From: a virus
Strand: one strand, 5' to 3'
IMG/VR virus record: IMGVR_UViG_3300020385_000008
Location: 1-64,000 of that record
DNA: 64,000 bases
The position numbers and the translations under genes were made by a program. The stretch's first letter is position 1, and each line of letters starts with the position of its first letter. Positions 32,660 to 39,550 of this stretch are shown here, piece after piece. The notes beneath the pieces are model-generated. The model made no database searches. It was not told the origin of the DNA and saw nothing but the letters and a program-made list of their open reading frames with translations.

Positions 32660-33059
32660 TTTTATTTCCTTTATAAGATTCAACTAATGTATCCAGTGGT
32701 TTTGAAACAACAACAACAACGGATTTTAGGATGGTGAATTTTCTCTCCTTGGACAATGGCATCCAAACATCATATGCAATAGAACTAGTAAACACACCAT
32801 CAGTCATAGATGAAGATTGAATACTCGCTAATAGTGGCTGCTCAAGTATGTAAGAATCATTACCAATATTTTCTGTATATTGACTAACAATAGTTGTTCC
32901 ATCCATTAACAGAAATAGTCCAATCGGTTTCTCTACAGGAGAATGAAAATCATAAGTTTCTTCTGTAACTAATGATTTTTTATCTTTATTAAAAGAAGTC
33001 ATAGTATATCTTGGCGTACTTTCATCATCTGGGGTGGCTCTGTCATAATCGTTATTCAT
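32652..33059 (-). CDS. Sm-like protein, 135 aa (Sm-like copy D)
   Basis: Residues about 45-130 (IGLFLLMDGTTIVSQYTENI, a QPLLASI block, DVWMPLSK, then VVVVVSKPLDTLVESY) share the pattern of the other Sm-like candidates. The N-terminal 40 residues are polar and acidic. It overlaps the next Sm-like gene by 8 bases and has a TGCTATAAT promoter. Function unknown; an Hfq-like RNA-binding role is an inference from fold pattern only. Confidence 0.55.
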   Translation of the reverse strand: MNNDYDRATPDDESTPRYTMTSFNKDKKSLVTEETYDFHSPVEKPIGLFLLMDGTTIVSQYTENIGNDSYILEQPLLASIQSSSMTDGVFTSSIAYDVWMPLSKERKFTILKSVVVVVSKPLDTLVESYKGNKNG

Positions 33060-33079
33060 AAAATTCTGTGGCTCATAGC

Positions 33080-33088
33080 ATTATAGCA
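33080..33088 (-). promoter_or_regulatory. Extended -10 promoter (TGCTATAAT)
   Basis: TGCTATAAT on the minus strand directly after the terminator T-tract at 33091-33131 and 20 bases before the Sm-like/gp43 unit. Confidence 0.65.
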
Positions 33089-33090
33089 CA

Positions 33091-33131
33091 TAAAAAAGGG
33101 GGCTGCCCTGCTTTTTGACAGGACCCCCCAG
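33091..33131 (-). terminator. Rho-independent terminator
   Basis: A GGGGG/CCCCC stem with inner CCTGTC/GACAGG-like pairing and a T-tract on the minus strand. It follows the 58-aa gene at 33154-33330. Confidence 0.75.
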
Positions 33132-33153
33132 TTGTGGCGACGATATACTTTAT

Positions 33154-33330
33154 TTAGCCTTCTCTACCACCATCACTTGAGCTATAAGCACAAACTTTTT
33201 TATTTGGTGCCATCTTATAGTCAACAGTCTTGCCGAAGCAATGAACTTTAGGCTTATATGCCTTTCCAGGTGGAGTTAACTTCCTATTAACTTTAGAAGC
33301 TTCTTCTAGAAATTGACTAAATGTTTTCAT
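33154..33330 (-). CDS. Putative capsid-targeted small protein, 58 aa
   Basis: Starts at ATG 33328-33330, ends at TAA 33154-33156. The first eleven residues, MKTFSQFLEEA, closely follow the T4 internal-protein targeting peptide (MKTYQEFIAE then A), with a LEE site for the gp21 protease. The mature part would be about 48 residues, basic and Cys-containing (CFGKTVDYKMAPNKKVC). I infer a packaged internal protein; the function after delivery is unknown. A CTAAATA late box precedes it. Confidence 0.6.
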   Translation of the reverse strand: MKTFSQFLEEASKVNRKLTPPGKAYKPKVHCFGKTVDYKMAPNKKVCAYSSSDGGREG

Positions 33331-33351
33331 GTCATTAGCTGCCTATGAATA

Positions 33352-33358
33352 TATTTAG
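33352..33358 (-). promoter_or_regulatory. Late promoter box (CTAAATA)
   Basis: CTAAATA on the minus strand, 22 bases before the ATG of the 58-aa gene and overlapping the end of the Hsp20 gene region. Confidence 0.5.
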
Positions 33359-33359
33359 C

Positions 33360-33785
33360 TCATAGCCAGTCTTTACGCTTTTGATGTTCTGGGATTACTC
33401 TTTGTAACTCAATACTCAATACACCATCAGAATAATCTACATCTTCAATAACAACATCATCAGAAATAGTCCATACTCTAGTGAAGTCCCTTGCTGCTAC
33501 TCCTTTATGGATAAACTCAATGGCTTCATCATCACGGGTACTATGACCCTCAACAAATAGTTTGTTGTTTTCACTGTAAACTTTTACTTCGTCTTTTTTG
33601 AAACCAGCCAGAGCAACCTCCAACTTGAATCTCACATTACTCATCTTAATTAAATTGTAAGGTGGATAGTTTTCCTTACTTTCGTGAACGGCACCCATTC
33701 GGTGAAACCATTCATCCATTCCAATAGAATGTCTTTCAATATCCTTGACGAACTTATCTAAGTCGCCAGCTCCGTACATCTTCAT
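33360..33785 (-). CDS. hsp20: Small heat-shock protein (Hsp20 family)
   Basis: 141 aa from the ATG at 33783-33785, behind a GAGGAG site. The alpha-crystallin domain spans about residues 45-135: VRFKLEVALAGFKKDEVKVY, then LFVEGHS, and DGVLSIELQR with the IxV/L-like end. An ATP-independent chaperone, common in T4-like cyanophages and thought to protect structural proteins or thylakoid components. A late TATAAATA box lies 54 bases upstream. Confidence 0.9.
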   Translation of the reverse strand: MKMYGAGDLDKFVKDIERHSIGMDEWFHRMGAVHESKENYPPYNLIKMSNVRFKLEVALAGFKKDEVKVYSENNKLFVEGHSTRDDEAIEFIHKGVAARDFTRVWTISDDVVIEDVDYSDGVLSIELQRVIPEHQKRKDWL

Positions 33786-33838
33786 TTGTTCTCCTCGTAA
33801 GCGAGATGTTGTGTGTGGACCCCGAAGGCATCCACCAC

Positions 33839-33846
33839 TATTTATA
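33839..33846 (-). promoter_or_regulatory. Late promoter (TATAAATA) of hsp20
   Basis: Exact TATAAATA on the minus strand, between the terminator at 33857-33889 and the hsp20 start codon. Confidence 0.75.
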
Positions 33847-33856
33847 ATCCAAGGCA

Positions 33857-33889
33857 TCAAAAAGGGGGAACGGAAAACCGACCCCCTTA
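33857..33889 (-). terminator. Strong rho-independent terminator
   Basis: AAGGGGGTCGG with CCGttCCCCCTT pairing, a TTTT loop and a T-tract on the minus strand. It closes the transcript coming from regA or from the late box at 33964-33971. Confidence 0.85.
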
Positions 33890-33960
33890 CAAATACTATA
33901 GCTAATAATATATAATGTAGTTATTACACTCTTACACTTAACACTTGAGCCTTGACTCCA
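33857..33960 (-). ncRNA. Candidate small RNA between a late promoter and a terminator
   Basis: An exact TATAAATA at 33964-33971 points into about 100 bases with no ATG-started frame and ending at a strong terminator (33857-33889). This is the layout of a short late non-coding transcript. The region may instead be only the regA 3' untranslated region. Confidence 0.4.
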
Positions 33961-33963
33961 AAC

Positions 33964-33971
33964 TATTTATA
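33964..33971 (-). promoter_or_regulatory. Late promoter (TATAAATA) with no gene behind it
   Basis: Exact TATAAATA on the minus strand in the regA-hsp20 interval. The next thing downstream is a terminator, not a gene. Confidence 0.6.
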
Positions 33972-34018
33972 AGGGTAATATAAAATTTGTTACATTGCTA
34001 CACTTAATAATCTTGAAA

Positions 34019-34396
34019 TCAAGATTTTCTGCCGCCAATATTATACTTGGGTTCCAACACCCATTCACCCTTCTCCTTATATGAAAGAACCTTAATTTGG
34101 TTCAAAGGAGCAATATCAATAATTTGATCCTCATTAGCAATGGTAACAAGATTCCAATCAACTAGAAGCTTAGTAATACGATTTCGACGCTGAAGGTCAT
34201 TGAGTGTGATATTGGTATGCTTACCGTCAAGAGCAAAAAGCTCCTTAAAGTGAACAATAAAATACCTTCCCTGCTTGTGGAGGATATGACAAGACTGGTA
34301 GATTTTTTTCTCTCTACGAGAAGCTACACCAATACGAGTAAGTGTCTCTCTCACTTTCAAAAAATCATCGGGCTCGGATAGAAAAATTTCTACCAT
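34019..34396 (-). CDS. regA: Translational repressor RegA
   Basis: 125 aa from the ATG at 34394-34396 (MVEIFLSEPDDFLKV), aligning with T4 RegA (122 aa, MIEITLKKPEDFLKV). YQSCHILHKQGRYFIVHFKE is the highly conserved core. RegA binds AU-rich initiation sites of early mRNAs, including clamp-loader genes and its own, and blocks ribosome binding. An upstream in-frame start at 34441 would overlap gp62 by 25 bases and is unlikely. A perfect hairpin sits immediately before the chosen ATG. Confidence 0.95.
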   Translation of the reverse strand: MVEIFLSEPDDFLKVRETLTRIGVASRREKKIYQSCHILHKQGRYFIVHFKELFALDGKHTNITLNDLQRRNRITKLLVDWNLVTIANEDQIIDIAPLNQIKVLSYKEKGEWVLEPKYNIGGRKS

Positions 34397-34412
34397 CTGG
34401 GAAGGCTCCCAG
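34397..34412 (-). promoter_or_regulatory. Hairpin sequestering the regA ribosome-binding site
   Basis: CTGGGAGCCTTCCCAG on the minus strand forms a 6-bp stem with a 4-base loop and ends on the base before the regA ATG. The GGGAG Shine-Dalgarno is inside the 5' arm, so the hairpin would hide it. Confidence 0.65.
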
Positions 34413-34416
34413 TAAA

Positions 34417-34827
34417 CTAAGCCCCTCTCGTCTGCTTGCATGGATTTAATCCCCCTGTGTTAAGTTTTCGATAGATGTAATCAAGTTGCTCATTAGATAA
34501 AATATTCAAAGCTTGTTCTGCCTTTTCGGAGGAGAATCCGTAGTACTGACGTACCGCTTCAATGTTCTTTATACTATCTTTCCTCAACCAGGGAGAGAAT
34601 CTTTTCCTCTTCCTCAAACTATTTATAAGAAAATCATATTGAAGGCGCTTATCTAAGTTAGGAAACTTATTCATCTCATTAGATTGCATGAGAGAATCCA
34701 TTTGACCAGACAGGCATTTGTTAATAATAAAGGGGGGATACTCTTTCTCAACACCAGGATCTTCATCCATAAGATTCTCCTTGGAGATGTTAATACTGTT
34801 CAGCCAATCTTTAAGGTCGATAGTCAT
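34417..34827 (-). CDS. 62: Clamp loader small subunit (T4 gp62)
   Basis: 136 aa, smaller than T4 gp62 (187 aa) but in the expected place between gp44 and regA. DLKDWLNSINISKENLM at the N-terminus and DYIYRKLNTGG near the C-terminus resemble cyanophage gp62. With four gp44 subunits it loads the gp45 ring onto primer ends. Confidence 0.85.
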   Translation of the reverse strand: MTIDLKDWLNSINISKENLMDEDPGVEKEYPPFIINKCLSGQMDSLMQSNEMNKFPNLDKRLQYDFLINSLRKRKRFSPWLRKDSIKNIEAVRQYYGFSSEKAEQALNILSNEQLDYIYRKLNTGGLNPCKQTRGA

Positions 34828-34829
34828 AA

Positions 34830-35279
34830 TTAGTGTCCTCCATATTTAAGATCCCTTTCAGTGGGAAACCCAGCAAATTTAATCTTGTACTCATTAGTTT
34901 CAGAAATAATCGAAACATCGTACAAGAATAGTTTTTCATACTTTTCTCTATAACGAGGTATCCCCTCTATCAATTCCTCAAAGTTTTTATATATCGTGGA
35001 TCTTGATACAATTGGATACTTTTCTTGTCTTTTCTCACAGAAATACAAATTGTTAGGAGAGCACATAAATTTATCAAATAATGATCCTATTTGAATTAAT
35101 CTATCTTTAGAAGTTTCCTTTTCAACTTGAACAACATCCCCATTTTTTATGGGCTGTCGATTCCAATCTTCATCAATATACCCACAGGTGTATCGATCAT
35201 ACCACAGTTCAAATGACCACAAATTCTTACCATCATTATTAGGTGGACCATAAAGATGTTGTTGAGTTGAATTGGTCAT
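34830..35279 (-). CDS. Hypothetical protein, 149 aa
   Basis: Not recognised. Polar, Tyr/Asn-rich, with three Cys (YTCGYIDED, MCSPNNLYFCEK) and no membrane helix. It sits inside the clamp-loader operon between an Sm-like gene (3 bases) and gp62 (2 bases), so it is likely expressed with the replication proteins. Function unknown. Confidence 0.65.
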   Translation of the reverse strand: MTNSTQQHLYGPPNNDGKNLWSFELWYDRYTCGYIDEDWNRQPIKNGDVVQVEKETSKDRLIQIGSLFDKFMCSPNNLYFCEKRQEKYPIVSRSTIYKNFEELIEGIPRYREKYEKLFLYDVSIISETNEYKIKFAGFPTERDLKYGGH

Positions 35280-35282
35280 GTA

Positions 35283-35576
35283 TCACTTGATAATTTTACC
35301 TGCGTTTGATGGTTTGATAATGGGAGAGAAGATGTCATTATAGTTACGAACTACATCTTCATTGGGGTCTGTAACATATACAACGTAGTTGGCTCTAATG
35401 CGGAGCTCTTTTACATCGGGGGAGATTACTGGGGACCAAGGTGCGAAACCAACAGTACCATCTCGTCCTGGGACTAACACAATGGGATTGTTTATGATCA
35501 ATTCTTCAGCCTGCTCTTTGATTAGATCAGCAATAACATCCTCACCAGAATGCATACGGATAAGTTTTACGTTCAT
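35283..35576 (-). CDS. Sm-like small protein, 97 aa (Sm-like copy B)
   Basis: NVKLIRMHSGEDVIADLIKE at the N-terminus is like the first two strands of an Sm fold (conserved Gly and acidic residue), followed by NNPIVLV, FAPWSPV and VVYVTDPNEDVVRNYNDIF. The same order of blocks occurs in the gene at 53450-53863 (SGEE, DPVRVVL, EPWL, DVDILNDYSTFF). Probably a small RNA-binding barrel; cyanophage Sm-like proteins are annotated in this location but uncharacterised as far as I know. Confidence 0.7.
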   Translation of the reverse strand: MNVKLIRMHSGEDVIADLIKEQAEELIINNPIVLVPGRDGTVGFAPWSPVISPDVKELRIRANYVVYVTDPNEDVVRNYNDIFSPIIKPSNAGKIIK

Positions 35577-35578
35577 AA

Positions 35579-35827
35579 TTAAATAAGTCCTTTTTCTTTT
35601 AGATAGTGTAATGTTTCTTTTAGTCCGCCAATGTGCTGGTAGCCAACGGCAACCTGGGGGAACTCGGCAGTATCACCAAACTCGGATCGGAATTGACGCT
35701 CATTGAAATCTTCGTCTAGTTGATATTCTAGGAACTCACCATTAAGGCTGATGAGTAGATCACGGCAACGGTCGGATTCTTGTCCGCCGTTGGTATATAA
35801 AACAATTGTATTACTTGGAAAATTCAT
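35579..35827 (-). CDS. Glutaredoxin-like protein lacking the CxxC motif
   Basis: 82 aa. The fold pattern is clear: TIVLYTNGG first strand, EFPQVAVGYQHIGG (the cis-Pro TVPQ-type block and the glutathione-site GG), and a final helix. The active-site CPxC is replaced by GQES, with a lone Cys at residue 21. It may have lost redox activity and act as a binding subunit. It overlaps gp44 upstream by 4 bases. Confidence 0.75.
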   Translation of the reverse strand: MNFPSNTIVLYTNGGQESDRCRDLLISLNGEFLEYQLDEDFNERQFRSEFGDTAEFPQVAVGYQHIGGLKETLHYLKEKGLI

Positions 35828-36774
35828 TGGAAGTCACATTCAATCATAATTTCAGTTAGGGCAGCTAGGAGGTTAATCTCCTGGTCAGCAACAAAGCTAC
35901 TTTGATATTGATATTTCGCAATAATAAGAACAGCAGCAGCTATAGATGGTCCTTGAAGGTGGGAATACAAAGCATCATATACTTTACGGAGAATGGCATT
36001 TGTATCGTTGTCTAGGTTAGAAACAACCCACTTACGGACTTCAGTAAAGTTACTTGACTTTAGGTCACGCATAAGATCCTCAACCTTGATCTCGGAGAAT
36101 GAAGCGAGAATACCAGAGTCAATCTTACCGCCAGAAGAATAACGCTGAACCTCATTGAGGACACGACGGAAGTCTGGGAAGTGCTTTTGGACTAGCTCGG
36201 CTAGAACTTTAGGCTCTGCTTCAATACGTTCCTGCTCTAAGATGCCTGTAAGGCGCTTGAAGAAGGATGCTGCTACCTGCTGCTTGTCTTTACCCTTGAG
36301 GCTAAACTCAACGACAGCACAGCGGCTGTGGAGGGGCTCAATGATCTTGTTCTTGTAGTTACAAGTAAAGATGAAACGGCAGTTCTTATAGAACGCTTCC
36401 ATATTTGCTCGGAGAAGAAGCTGAACATCGTTGCCAGTATTGTCTGCCTCATCGATGATGATGACCTTATGCTTGGCTTCACTAGTCAAAGACATAGTAG
36501 AAGCAAAGTTCTTTGCCTGATTACGGACAGTATCAAGGAAACGACCTTCATCAGATCCATTGATCACATAATAGTCAGCACCAATCTCATTGCATAGAGC
36601 TTTTGCAATAGTAGTCTTACCCACACCAGGAGGACCTGCGAGTAGTAGGTTAGGGATTTCACCCTTCTCCACAAACTCTTTAAAGGTTGCCTTGATGTGA
36701 TCGGGTAAGATACAGTCGTCAATTTTCTGTGGGCGATATTTTTCTGTGAATAGAAAGTCGGTGCGCTCACTCAT
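35824..36774 (-). CDS. 44: Clamp loader ATPase (T4 gp44)
   Basis: 316 aa, same as T4 (319). AAA+ features: Walker A GPPGVGKTT, Walker B VIIIDEADN, sensor 1 FIFTCNYKNKI, and HSRCAVVEF, the SRC arginine-finger block. Four copies plus gp62 open the gp45 clamp using ATP. It heads the unit that continues into the glutaredoxin-like and Sm-like genes. Confidence 0.97.
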   Translation of the reverse strand: MSERTDFLFTEKYRPQKIDDCILPDHIKATFKEFVEKGEIPNLLLAGPPGVGKTTIAKALCNEIGADYYVINGSDEGRFLDTVRNQAKNFASTMSLTSEAKHKVIIIDEADNTGNDVQLLLRANMEAFYKNCRFIFTCNYKNKIIEPLHSRCAVVEFSLKGKDKQQVAASFFKRLTGILEQERIEAEPKVLAELVQKHFPDFRRVLNEVQRYSSGGKIDSGILASFSEIKVEDLMRDLKSSNFTEVRKWVVSNLDNDTNAILRKVYDALYSHLQGPSIAAAVLIIAKYQYQSSFVADQEINLLAALTEIMIECDFQ

Positions 36775-36795
36775 AATAAAAAGATAATAAAGTAA

Positions 36796-37320
36796 TCAAA
36801 CCCAGGAGGGCTTGCGTTCAGGTTTGCGGAGATAGTTAGCTGAGACCCAGGGCTTTGAGGAGATATACATCTTGTATGCCTCAAAGGTAGAGATTGATTG
36901 GTCTAGCTTGAACTCATCAGGCATAGCACGGGCAAACCCGTGTGCTCCAGTATAGCACGAAATTGGCTTTCCTGTAGTCCTTACAAAAACTTCTTCTGCG
37001 CCAAGCAGGGACTGCTCACAAGCGTGATGCTTACCGTAGCGGTGGGTATACTCGGCACACAAGGCGTGACCGTGTGCGATGAGCCACGCTAGGTTCTCGT
37101 CACATAAAGAAGCCCATACAGTACAGGGGTGGTTACGAAAACCTCCCGTTGTCTTGTATGGGGTTCCATCAGCCTTGAAGACTTGACCACAGTCACGGTA
37201 CCAATGTGAGTAAATCACGGATACCATTTGGCAGCATTCAAGCGGCATTTTTACAACGTGCTTATCTGGGAGTACCAGTGCGCTGCCTGCGGGGTCTTGT
37301 TCGGTGCAGAAGATGTTCAT
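36796..37320 (-). CDS. Conserved phage protein with DKHVVKM motif, 174 aa
   Basis: LPDKHVVKMPLECCQM and GFRNHPCTVWASLC, then YTHRYGKHHACE, are strongly conserved-looking blocks with several His, Cys and Asp that could form an active site. Members of this family in phages are sometimes labelled pyrimidine-dimer glycosylase, but the sequence does not look like T4 endonuclease V, so I leave the function open. It has its own TGCTATTAT promoter. Confidence 0.65.
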   Translation of the reverse strand: MNIFCTEQDPAGSALVLPDKHVVKMPLECCQMVSVIYSHWYRDCGQVFKADGTPYKTTGGFRNHPCTVWASLCDENLAWLIAHGHALCAEYTHRYGKHHACEQSLLGAEEVFVRTTGKPISCYTGAHGFARAMPDEFKLDQSISTFEAYKMYISSKPWVSANYLRKPERKPSWV

Positions 37321-37342
37321 ATAGGTTGCTTTCGCTTCCCAT

Positions 37343-37351
37343 ATAATAGCA
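37343..37351 (-). promoter_or_regulatory. Extended -10 promoter variant (TGCTATTAT)
   Basis: TGCTATTAT on the minus strand, 22 bases before the ATG of the DKHVVKM-family gene. Confidence 0.45.
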
Positions 37352-37356
37352 CATCA

Positions 37357-37818
37357 TCAAACCAATGGCAGAGTATACACTGATGATAGTCCACTATTAT
37401 CCATCAAATTATCCAAATATACTTGATCTTCTGAATCGGGCGGAACTAATTCTAATAATTCATTAAAGGCTGCTTGGATGAGAGGCTGAATCCGAAGTCC
37501 ATTTTTAGCATCCCCAATCAACGCAATAAACTCAGTGGCAACTACATTTACTGGAAGGCTATTAGAAGCACTAGCCCTAACCTTCATATAATATGGAGAG
37601 CTTATAAGACCCACCCAAAAACTAACATAATCTACAGGAATTACATCATCTTCTGGTACATACTCTGCTGCCGTTTCCGTTCCTATCGCAACAAATGCTT
37701 TGTATTCTTTATTATCCTCATCAACTGGGATAATATATTTTGCATCAACACCTTCAATAAAACCAATAACTATAGTTTTTTCAAGGTCTCCCCACCGATA
37801 TGAAGTTATGGAAGTCAT
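37357..37818 (-). CDS. Hypothetical protein, 153 aa
   Basis: Not recognised. Acidic, with few Lys/Arg and no Cys; alternating hydrophobic residues suggest beta strands (TIVIGFIEGVDAKYIIPV). It follows a late box by 20 bases, and the tail-fibre-like gene lies upstream, so a virion or fibre-assembly role is plausible. Confidence 0.55.
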   Translation of the reverse strand: MTSITSYRWGDLEKTIVIGFIEGVDAKYIIPVDEDNKEYKAFVAIGTETAAEYVPEDDVIPVDYVSFWVGLISSPYYMKVRASASNSLPVNVVATEFIALIGDAKNGLRIQPLIQAAFNELLELVPPDSEDQVYLDNLMDNSGLSSVYTLPLV

Positions 37819-37838
37819 AATATATTAGATATACAATT

Positions 37839-37846
37839 TATTTATT
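37839..37846 (-). promoter_or_regulatory. Late promoter (AATAAATA)
   Basis: AATAAATA on the minus strand matches the NATAAATA late consensus, 20 bases before the 153-aa gene. Confidence 0.6.
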
Positions 37847-37943
37847 ACATAAAATAATCACCAAAAATTGACAATATAGTAATGTAGATTAGTAATATCA
37901 TAAAAAAACCAAAGATGATAAAGAAAGATAATTCTGGACCCAT
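37845..37943 (-). CDS. Small membrane peptide, 32 aa
   Basis: Starts at ATG 37941-37943, ends at TAA 37845-37847. Nearly entirely hydrophobic (FFIIFGFFMILLIYITIL) with few charges, so one membrane helix. It resembles in size the small photosystem or cytochrome subunits, but I do not recognise it as any of them. Confidence 0.5.
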   Translation of the reverse strand: MGPELSFFIIFGFFMILLIYITILSIFGDYFM

Positions 37944-37975
37944 AATTTAGTTGATAGTTTTATTATATAGCATAA

Positions 37976-38003
37976 AAAAGCTAGGAGGTTAGTCCTAGCT
38001 TCA
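37976..38003 (-). terminator. Rho-independent terminator
   Basis: AAGCTAGGA/TCCTAGCTT perfect 9-bp stem and a T-tract on the minus strand, after the tail-fibre-like gene. Confidence 0.88.
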
Positions 38004-38022
38004 GTTAATCATAGTCAATTGA

Positions 38023-39453
38023 CTATCTTGATTTGTACTCGTCCAAAAGAACGGATAGTTCATTGACTGCTTGAACCAATAAACCAACTAGACCATTGTA
38101 GTTAACGGTCATCCTGTTTTCGGTATCAGCTACGAGCTGCGGATAAACATACTGTACTTCTTGAGCAATAACGCCCACAGAAGAGCCAGAACCATTTACC
38201 CAATCATATTCAACACCACGAAGCTGTTCTAATTTATATAGAGCAGATGTAATGCCTGTGATATTAGTCTTAAGACGTTGATCGGATAGAGCATTAAACT
38301 CTTTTGACTCTAGAGTTCCAGTAGATGGATTATAAGTCAACTCCTCATTAGCAGTGCTATCAGTATAGATAGTAGCACCAACGCCAACGTCACTTAAGAA
38401 TGGCACTGGATAGGCAACATTATCTTGGTTGTCGAAGCTGGTTACAGAGGTAGCAGCGCCAGCCTGAAGACCGGTTAGGTTAGAACCATCACCGTAGTAT
38501 GATCCAGCGGTGATAGAACCACCAATAGAAACATCATTGGTTACTGTTAAAGCAATACCAGGACCAGTAAGCTCTAGGCTAGCAAATGCCTGTGAACTAC
38601 CACTACCAACAACATACTCAGCAATGGTTTTAGCACCAGCTGCTGATACCAAATCAATATTATTTACATTTGCTGGATTATCACTGTCGAAGAAGACTCC
38701 GAGGAATAAATTACCAGCAAAACCAAAAGCAGGGGTGATTAGTGAACCAGCAGCTTCAATTGAACCACCAGCATACATGTTATTGGTTACTGTTAAACCA
38801 ATACCAGCTCCAGTAGCCTCAAGTGAGGTTGTAGCTGTAATAATACCAGCCTGGATATTTCCAGTAGTGATGATATCTGAGTTTGGTCCTATAGTAGCAC
38901 TAACATTAGTTAGTTTAGAACCATCACCTTCAAAGAAGGCGGCGGTCATGGTACTGGCGATACTAACATCGGCAGGTAAACCGATGGTTACAGTATCTGT
39001 TAGGGTGTTTATCCCTACAGTTACTTCATCAGTAGTGCCTTCAAATATTAACTTTTCAGTTGAAAGGTCAATAAGTGCTGTATCAACACCAACATTAACG
39101 CTTAATATAGAAGCGGAAGCTGCTGGGTTTGAATCAACCCAAATTGGACTGCCATCATTATCGTATCTTGTGAATTGCCTTAATACACTAGAGTCATAAT
39201 AAATGTCCCCTTCTTCTAAAGGAGATCCATTTTCTCTAGTTGTAGGAGCTTCTGTTGAAATAAAAGAAGCTGGGGGCAAATCGGTTAAACTCGCCCCGCT
39301 TCCTACAAATTCTGTTGCTGTGATTACGCCTGACTGGGCGTCTAATTGTATAGTTTCACCAACATAGAGGGCGGTGGTAATACCTGCGGTATTTACACCA
39401 ATTAACTCTCTAGTATCGTTAATAATGACCAAATCTTGTAGTAGAAAAGCCAT
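38023..39453 (-). CDS. Tail fibre-like protein with S74 chaperone domain
   Basis: 476 aa. The long middle is Gly/Ser/Thr-rich with repeating blocks (for example TGPGIALTVTNDVSIGG and a near-copy GAGIGLTVTNNMYAGG), typical of trimeric beta-helix fibres. The C-terminal 90 residues (SDQRLKTNITGITSALYKL, GVIAQEVQYVYPQLV, NYNGLVGLLVQAVNEL) are the S74 intramolecular chaperone domain, which folds the trimer and is usually self-cleaved with Ser-Asp at the junction. Likely host recognition. Late box 31 bases upstream. Confidence 0.85.
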   Translation of the reverse strand: MAFLLQDLVIINDTRELIGVNTAGITTALYVGETIQLDAQSGVITATEFVGSGASLTDLPPASFISTEAPTTRENGSPLEEGDIYYDSSVLRQFTRYDNDGSPIWVDSNPAASASILSVNVGVDTALIDLSTEKLIFEGTTDEVTVGINTLTDTVTIGLPADVSIASTMTAAFFEGDGSKLTNVSATIGPNSDIITTGNIQAGIITATTSLEATGAGIGLTVTNNMYAGGSIEAAGSLITPAFGFAGNLFLGVFFDSDNPANVNNIDLVSAAGAKTIAEYVVGSGSSQAFASLELTGPGIALTVTNDVSIGGSITAGSYYGDGSNLTGLQAGAATSVTSFDNQDNVAYPVPFLSDVGVGATIYTDSTANEELTYNPSTGTLESKEFNALSDQRLKTNITGITSALYKLEQLRGVEYDWVNGSGSSVGVIAQEVQYVYPQLVADTENRMTVNYNGLVGLLVQAVNELSVLLDEYKSR

Positions 39454-39483
39454 TAAGGGATATTAAGTTTGTGTATACAGTAA

Positions 39484-39491
39484 TATTTATA
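39484..39491 (-). promoter_or_regulatory. Late promoter (TATAAATA)
   Basis: Exact TATAAATA on the minus strand between the psbA terminator and the fibre gene, 31 bases before its ATG. Confidence 0.75.
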
Positions 39492-39504
39492 TTTTTTTAT
39501 AGGT

Positions 39505-39532
39505 CATAAAAAAGCCCCCCTTGCGGGAGGCT
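39505..39532 (-). terminator. psbA terminator (repeat copy 1)
   Basis: AGCCTCCCGCAAGGGGGGCT hairpin with a T-tract on the minus strand. The same hairpin is found at 41868-41896. Confidence 0.9.
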
Positions 39533-39550
39533 GTTGAAGTTGATTCAATA

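Noticed and set aside
33103-33150. Plus-strand sigma70 promoter (TTGACA near 33115)
   Set aside because: The nearest -10-like word is about 22 bp away and the TTGACA is part of a terminator hairpin.
34613-34627. Late promoter TATAAATA inside gp62
   Set aside because: The word occurs in coding sequence with no gene start behind it at the right distance; probably chance in AT-rich DNA.
36796-37320. Pyrimidine-dimer glycosylase (T4 endonuclease V)
   Set aside because: The sequence lacks the T4 enzyme's N-terminal Thr/Arg features and looks like a different phage family, so the function is left open.
38510-39199. Long plus-strand open frame opposite the tail fibre
   Set aside because: It is a mirror frame of a Gly/Ala/Thr-rich gene, with no promoter, ribosome site or recognisable domain.
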